From positions 1-9,784 of the forward strand of contig JAEXBT010000229.1 in NCBI GenBank assembly GCA_023393895.1: a DNA stretch of 9,784 bases. The letters run 5' to 3'. This DNA is from Pseudomonadota bacterium. GTDB taxonomy: Bacteria; Pseudomonadota; Gammaproteobacteria; Xanthomonadales; Xanthomonadaceae. Positions 6,626 through 9,784 of this stretch are shown here, piece by piece. Each line of letters starts with the position of its first letter. Position 1 is the stretch's first letter. The position numbers and the translations under genes were made by a program. Under the pieces are notes generated by a model that saw only the letters and a program-made list of their open reading frames with translations, was not told the origin of the DNA and did no database searches.

Positions 6626-8425
6626 ATGGAAACCTCGAACCTTCGCGCGCGCGCGTCGCGCGCCTGCGTGCTGCCGATTGCACTCGCGCTGTCGGCTTGC
6701 GTCACTTCCGGAGGCACGATGCCGCAGCCGTTCGCCGATGTTCTCTCCAGCATCCATCGCGAGGGTGATGACCTGCTCACCGCTGGACTGGGTGCTGAGG
6801 GCCTGCGTACGCCAGCGGCGCCGGCGTTCGCGGATCCGGCGCATCCCACTGCTGCGGAGCTCCGGCGTCGCGCGATCTGGGCGAGCTGGCGCGGCATCGC
6901 CGATCTGGGGCCGACCGGCGGTTACGGCAGCAGTTACGGCAGCCTCGCCAATGTGCCGGGGCGCGAATATCGCAGCCTCGCGTTCGCGCCGGGTGCGCGC
7001 CATCCACACCGCGTGCTGGCGCAGGTGCCCGATGGCTTCGACCAAGGCAAGCGCTGTCTGGTGGTGACCGTGGCCTCGGGCTCACGCGGCGTGTACGGCG
7101 CGATGGCGGTCGGTGCCGCTTGGGGCCTGCCGCGCGGCTGCGCGGTCGTGCATACAGACAAGGCCGCGGGCAGCGACTATTTCGATCTGGATGCCGGGCA
7201 GGGCATCGCGCTGGACGGGCGAGTCGCCGAAGCCGGGGCGCCCGCGGCGTTCGTGCCCGCGAACCCGCAGGGCAGTGGCATCGCCATCAAGCACGCGCAT
7301 TCGCAGGACAACCCGGAGGCGGGCTGGGGCGTGCACGTGCGCCAGGCCGCGGAGTTCGGCCTGCGTGCCCTGGCGCTGGCCTATCCGGACAATGCTCCCT
7401 TCACCTTCGACAACACCCGCGTGCTGGCGGTCGGCATCTCCAACGGCGGCGGCGCGGTGCTGCGTGCGGCCGAGCTCGAAGGCGACTGGCTCGATGGCGT
7501 GGTGGCCGGCGAGCCCAACGTGATGTCGGGCGGGCCGGGTGCCCGGGTGCTGTACGACTACACCACCGAGGCCGCGCTGCTGATGCCTTGCGCGCTGCCC
7601 GCGCTGGGCCTGCCCGCACAGCCCAACGCCGAAGCGATGTGCGCGGCGCTGGCCGCAGATGGCCTCATCGCCGGCCAGGATCTGGCGGCACGGCAGAAAT
7701 CCGCGCTGGAGAAATTGCGCGCCGGCGGCTGGACCGATGGCGCGCTGGTGGCCGGCGCCAGCAGCAGTGCCTTCGACCTGTGGCGCTCGGTGGCGGTGAC
7801 CTATGCATCCGCTTACACCCGTGCCGCGCACGATGCGCATCCCTGCGGCTACCGCTTCGCCGCGATGGAGAACGGCGTGCCGCGTGCCGCCACGGCCGTC
7901 GAACGCGCCGCGTGGTGGCCCGATGCGAGCGGCATCCCGCCGGGCAGCGGCGTGTCGATCGTCGATCCGGACCCGGCCTCTGCGCTTGGCATCCCCGGGA
8001 TGCGCTGCCTGCGCGGTCTGTGGACGGGCGAGGGTGCTGCATCGCAGGCATTGCACGACAGCGTGGCGGCCACCCGCGCCGCGCCGCCGCGCGCCGGCCT
8101 GCCCGTGATCGTGGTGCATGGCACCGATGACGGCCTGATCCCCATGGCCTTCAGCAGCGCGCCCTACGTGGCAGCCGCGCGTGCGGCCGGCCGCAGCGAG
8201 GTGCGCTTCTGGCAGGTGCGCCGCGCCCAGCACTTCGATGCCTTCCTCGCGCTGCCGCAGTTCACCCCGCATTACGTGCCGCTGCTGCCATACGTGTATG
8301 CGGCGCTGGACCGGCTCGATGCCCACCTGGATGGCGCCACGTTGCCGGCGGATGCGGTCATCGATGCGAAGCCGCGGGCCGCCGGGAAGCTCTTGCGGAT
8401 GGAAGAGCTGGCGATTCCGCGCTGA
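6626..8425 (+). CDS. 3-hydroxybutyrate-oligomer hydrolase family lipoprotein
   Basis: The 599-residue product resembles the 3HB-oligomer hydrolase family (3HBOH, EC 3.1.1.22), alpha/beta-hydrolases that split 3-hydroxybutyrate oligomers from poly-3-hydroxybutyrate into monomers. The proposed triad is Ser272 in the GISNGGG elbow, Asp501 or Asp502 in HGTDDGLIP, and His536 in RAQHFDAF. A lipobox LSAC with Cys25 follows Arg-rich residues and a hydrophobic core; Val26 at +2 rather than Asp predicts outer-membrane sorting. A Gly/Ser/Tyr segment (GGYGSSYGS, about 98-106) is encoded by a short tandem repeat. The ATG at 6626 was chosen over an in-frame ATG at 6605 because it begins a clean signal peptide and follows a -10-like box by 6 nt. 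The family members I recall are nearer 700 residues, so this is a shorter form. A location on the periplasmic face would act on oligomers admitted by the TonB receptor. A tannase-like esterase acting on another ester is the main alternative. Confidence 0.85.
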   Translation: METSNLRARASRACVLPIALALSACVTSGGTMPQPFADVLSSIHREGDDLLTAGLGAEGLRTPAAPAFADPAHPTAAELRRRAIWASWRGIADLGPTGGYGSSYGSLANVPGREYRSLAFAPGARHPHRVLAQVPDGFDQGKRCLVVTVASGSRGVYGAMAVGAAWGLPRGCAVVHTDKAAGSDYFDLDAGQGIALDGRVAEAGAPAAFVPANPQGSGIAIKHAHSQDNPEAGWGVHVRQAAEFGLRALALAYPDNAPFTFDNTRVLAVGISNGGGAVLRAAELEGDWLDGVVAGEPNVMSGGPGARVLYDYTTEAALLMPCALPALGLPAQPNAEAMCAALAADGLIAGQDLAARQKSALEKLRAGGWTDGALVAGASSSAFDLWRSVAVTYASAYTRAAHDAHPCGYRFAAMENGVPRAATAVERAAWWPDASGIPPGSGVSIVDPDPASALGIPGMRCLRGLWTGEGAASQALHDSVAATRAAPPRAGLPVIVVHGTDDGLIPMAFSSAPYVAAARAAGRSEVRFWQVRRAQHFDAFLALPQFTPHYVPLLPYVYAALDRLDAHLDGATLPADAVIDAKPRAAGKLLRMEELAIPR

Positions 8426-8465
8426 ACGTGCCGAGGGACGCCGGCCGGGGTGGCCCCTTGATGGC

Positions 8466-8494
8466 TTGCCGGGAGCGCCACCGCGCGCTATCAT
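8466..8494 (+). promoter_or_regulatory. promoter of the rimP-nusA operon
   Basis: TTGCCG (8466-8471, 4 of 6 to the -35 consensus) and TATCAT (8489-8494, 5 of 6 to the -10 consensus) are separated by an ideal 17 nt. This is the best sigma70-like promoter in the window. It predicts a start near 8501 and a leader of about 178 nt before rimP. It begins 40 nt after the hydrolase stop codon, so rimP need not depend on read-through from the accessory genes. Confidence 0.7.
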
Positions 8495-8505
8495 CTCGCG
8501 CTTGA

Positions 8506-8527
8506 AAACGACCCCGCGGGGTCGTTT
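8506..8527. terminator. 22-nt palindrome, possible terminator of the hydrolase gene
   Basis: AAACGACCCC (8506-8515), two bases GC, then GGGGTCGTTT (8518-8527) form a perfect palindrome with T residues at its right end. It lies 80 nt after the hydrolase stop codon and could end that transcript. It also begins about 5 nt after the predicted rimP transcription start, so it would form a hairpin at the very 5' end of the rimP mRNA. Both roles are possible. Confidence 0.5.
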
Positions 8528-8615
8528 CCGGGGTCGGCAGCGGGATCGTCGATCCGGGGCCTTCGGCCAATCGCGCGACCCGCGCGCAGCGCCGGAACCG
8601 GACATCGCAATACCG

Positions 8616-8645
8616 GAAAGGGCCCAACGGGCCCTTTCTTCGTTT
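8616..8645 (+). terminator. terminator-like hairpin in the rimP leader
   Basis: GAAAGGGCCC (8616-8625) and GGGCCCTTTC (8629-8638) form a perfect 10-bp stem with an AAC loop, followed by the T-rich TTCGTTT. It ends about 34 nt before the rimP ATG and after the predicted rimP promoter. If functional it would stop transcription before rimP and so act as an attenuator; it could also end read-through from upstream. Confidence 0.6.
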
Positions 8646-8648
8646 CGG

Positions 8649-8662
8649 GCGCCAGCTGGCGC
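8649..8662. repeat. 14-nt palindrome just upstream of rimP
   Basis: GCGCCAGCTGGCGC is a perfect palindrome lying 17 nt before the rimP ATG. It may form a small hairpin near the ribosome-loading region or serve as a protein site. No good Shine-Dalgarno is visible between it and the ATG. Its role is unknown. Confidence 0.35.
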
Positions 8663-8678
8663 GATCTGCGGACACTGG

Positions 8679-9290
8679 ATGGACAAGGCTTCTCAAATCA
8701 GCGCGTTGCTGGCCCCGACCGTGGCCTCGCTCGGGCTGGAACTGCTCGGCATCGAGTACCTGCCCGCGCCGGGCGGCGCGGTGCTGCGCCTGTACATCGA
8801 CTATCCGGCCGATGCCGCGTCGGTCGCGGGTGAGGACGGCCAGCCGATGGCGCCGGCGGTCGGGATCGACGAATGCGAGCAGGTCAGCCGCGAAGTGTCG
8901 GCCCAGCTTGACGTCGAGGACCCGATCAGCGGCAACTACACGCTGGAAGTCTCCTCGCCGGGCATCGACCGCCCGCTGTTCACGCCCGCGCAGTTCGCGC
9001 GCTTCGCCGGTGAGACCGCCAAGGTCGGGCTGAAGCTGCCGCAGGACGGCCGCCGCCGCCTGACCGGCCGCATCGTCGCGGTCGAGGGCGGGATGATCCG
9101 TTTCGATGTCGATGGCCAGCCGTTCGAGGCCGCTTTCGACAACATCGACAAGGCCCGCCTGGTCCCGGACTGGGCGGCGCTGGGCTATGCCGCCGGCAAG
9201 CCCGGCAAGAACAAGTCCGGCGCCAAGCCGGGCAAAACCGAATCCACCAAGCAGGCGGGCAAGGCCGCCGATGCGGAGTCTGAAGAATGA
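8679..9290 (+). CDS. rimP: ribosome maturation factor RimP
   Basis: This 203-residue protein is RimP, needed for maturation of the 30S ribosomal subunit. The family signature [11 protein letters not shown] lies at residues 91-101, in an N-terminal alpha/beta domain that starts [21 protein letters not shown]. The C-terminal SH3-like barrel (about 110-165) contains [18 protein letters not shown]. The protein is longer than the usual 150 residues or so: it has an insert around 47-62 and a Lys/Gly/Ala-rich tail at 173-203, probably disordered. The frame is open far upstream because of GC content, but homology begins at this ATG, so the longer reading is rejected. The preceding Shine-Dalgarno is poor. 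The stop overlaps the nusA start by 4 bp, consistent with translational coupling. Confidence 0.95.
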   Translation: MDKASQISALLAPTVASLGLELLGIEYLPAPGGAVLRLYIDYPADAASVAGEDGQPMAPAVGIDECEQVSREVSAQLDVEDPISGNYTLEVSSPGIDRPLFTPAQFARFAGETAKVGLKLPQDGRRRLTGRIVAVEGGMIRFDVDGQPFEAAFDNIDKARLVPDWAALGYAAGKPGKNKSGAKPGKTESTKQAGKAADAESEE

Positions 9291-9784
9291 GCAAGGATCT
9301 GTTGCTGGTCGTCGATGCGGTCGCCAACGAGAAGGGCGTGCCGAACGAAGTCATCCTGGAGGCGATCGAGGCCGCGCTGGCGTCGGCGGCGAAGAAGCGC
9401 TATCCGGAGCAGGACGTGGCGATCCGCGTCGCCATCGATCCGCGCGATGGCAGCTACGAGACGTTCCGCCGCTGGGAAGTGGTGGCCGATGACGTGGTGA
9501 TGGAATCGCCGGACCGCCAGCTGCGCCTGATGGACGCGGTCGATGAGAGCGAGGGCGCCGAGGTCGGCGACTTCATCGAGGAGCAGATCGAGAACGCCGA
9601 ATTCGGACGCATCGCCGCGCAGGCCGCCAAGCAGGTGATCGTCCAGCGCGTGCGCGAGGCCGAGCGCCAGCAGGTGGTGGACGCGTGGAAGGATCGCGTC
9701 GGCGAACTGGTCAACGGCACCGTCAAGCGCGTCGAGCGCGGCAATGTCTACGTGGATCTTGGCGGCAACGCCGAAGCCTTCATC
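9287..9784 (+). CDS. nusA: transcription termination/antitermination factor NusA (5' part)
   Basis: The first 166 residues of NusA are present, and the gene runs off the window. The N-terminal RNA-polymerase-binding domain (about 1-125) starts [19 protein letters not shown], includes [15 protein letters not shown], and ends around [23 protein letters not shown]. The S1 RNA-binding domain begins near 140 ([20 protein letters not shown]). The ATG overlaps the rimP stop as ATGA, with GGAG (9275-9278) 8 nt upstream inside rimP. rimP-nusA followed by infB is the standard bacterial order, so infB is expected beyond the window. Confidence 0.97.
   Translation, partial: MSKDLLLVVDAVANEKGVPNEVILEAIEAALASAAKKRYPEQDVAIRVAIDPRDGSYETFRRWEVVADDVVMESPDRQLRLMDAVDESEGAEVGDFIEEQIENAEFGRIAAQAAKQVIVQRVREAERQQVVDAWKDRVGELVNGTVKRVERGNVYVDLGGNAEAFI

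Larger units (their letters stand above)
8501..8678 (+). ncRNA. structured rimP leader, candidate attenuator
   Basis: This untranslated leader holds several inverted repeats in order: a 22-nt perfect palindrome (8506-8527), GGATCG-T-CGATCC (8543-8555), GGCC-TTC-GGCC (8558-8568), the terminator-like stem (8616-8638) and a 14-nt palindrome (8649-8662). No tRNA is visible, although an initiator tRNA precedes rimP in enterobacteria. In E. coli, NusA influences read-through of terminators upstream of its own operon, so an attenuating leader would be reasonable here. No antiterminator was convincingly identified. Confidence 0.45.

Noticed and set aside
8181..8678. In-frame upstream extension of rimP (open from 8181)
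   Set aside because: It overlaps the hydrolase C-terminus, crosses the rimP promoter and terminator hairpin, and its Arg-rich translation is not RimP-like; homology begins at 8679.
8426..8678. tRNA gene upstream of rimP
   Set aside because: No T-arm GTTCGA-like sequence, acceptor stem or CCA end could be found.
7082..8686. 534-codon antisense open frame opposite the hydrolase
   Set aside because: No motifs and no start context; the plus strand encodes a coherent lipoprotein hydrolase.
1..9784. CRISPR array, insertion sequence, prophage or toxin-antitoxin genes
   Set aside because: No spaced repeats, transposase, integrase, terminal inverted repeats or small paired ORFs with recognisable motifs were seen.

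Overview
The window is high-GC DNA whose genes look like a Xanthomonadaceae/Lysobacteraceae member (Lysobacter, Luteimonas or Stenotrophomonas-like). This rests on the TonB-receptor style, the compact rimP-nusA overlap and the protein character; the genus cannot be fixed by eye. Nearly all of the window is coding, and the long antisense ORFs are GC-driven shadows.

Layout. (1) Positions 1-35, minus strand: the first 11 codons of a membrane-protein-like gene, possibly a GntP-type permease. (2) 204-2426, plus: a TonB-dependent outer-membrane receptor with a signal peptide, ended by a strong terminator hairpin. (3) 2538-5897, plus: an 1119-residue hybrid sensor kinase with an SLC5/sodium-solute-symporter-like membrane domain, PAS, HisKA, HATPase and receiver, i.e. 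CrbS/MxtR architecture. (4) 5866-6540, minus: a LuxR/NarL-family response regulator of CrbR/ErdR type, overlapping the kinase tail by 32 bp. (5) 6626-8425, plus: a predicted outer-membrane lipoprotein of the 3-hydroxybutyrate-oligomer hydrolase family. (6) 8426-8678: a hairpin-rich leader with a good sigma70-like promoter and a terminator-like hairpin. (7) rimP (8679-9290) and the start of nusA (9287 onward), the housekeeping ribosome-maturation/transcription operon.

Genes 1-5 read as one accessory module. A TonB receptor would bring 3-hydroxybutyrate (3HB) oligomers released from polyhydroxybutyrate across the outer membrane. A lipoprotein hydrolase would cut them to monomers, and an inner-membrane permease could import the 3HB. 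The two-component system, of a family known to control acetate/acetyl-CoA metabolism, would switch the module on. Substrate and regulation are inferences.

The strongest unexplained sequence signal is a 20-bp dyad (8-4-8, right half GTACGATG) found twice, once in each divergent intergenic region (103-122 and 6574-6593). Its right half reaches candidate -10 boxes at nearly the same distance in both places. At the second copy the two divergent start codons are almost equidistant from the dyad centre (42.5 and 43.5 nt). It is a strong candidate operator for the response regulator encoded beside it.
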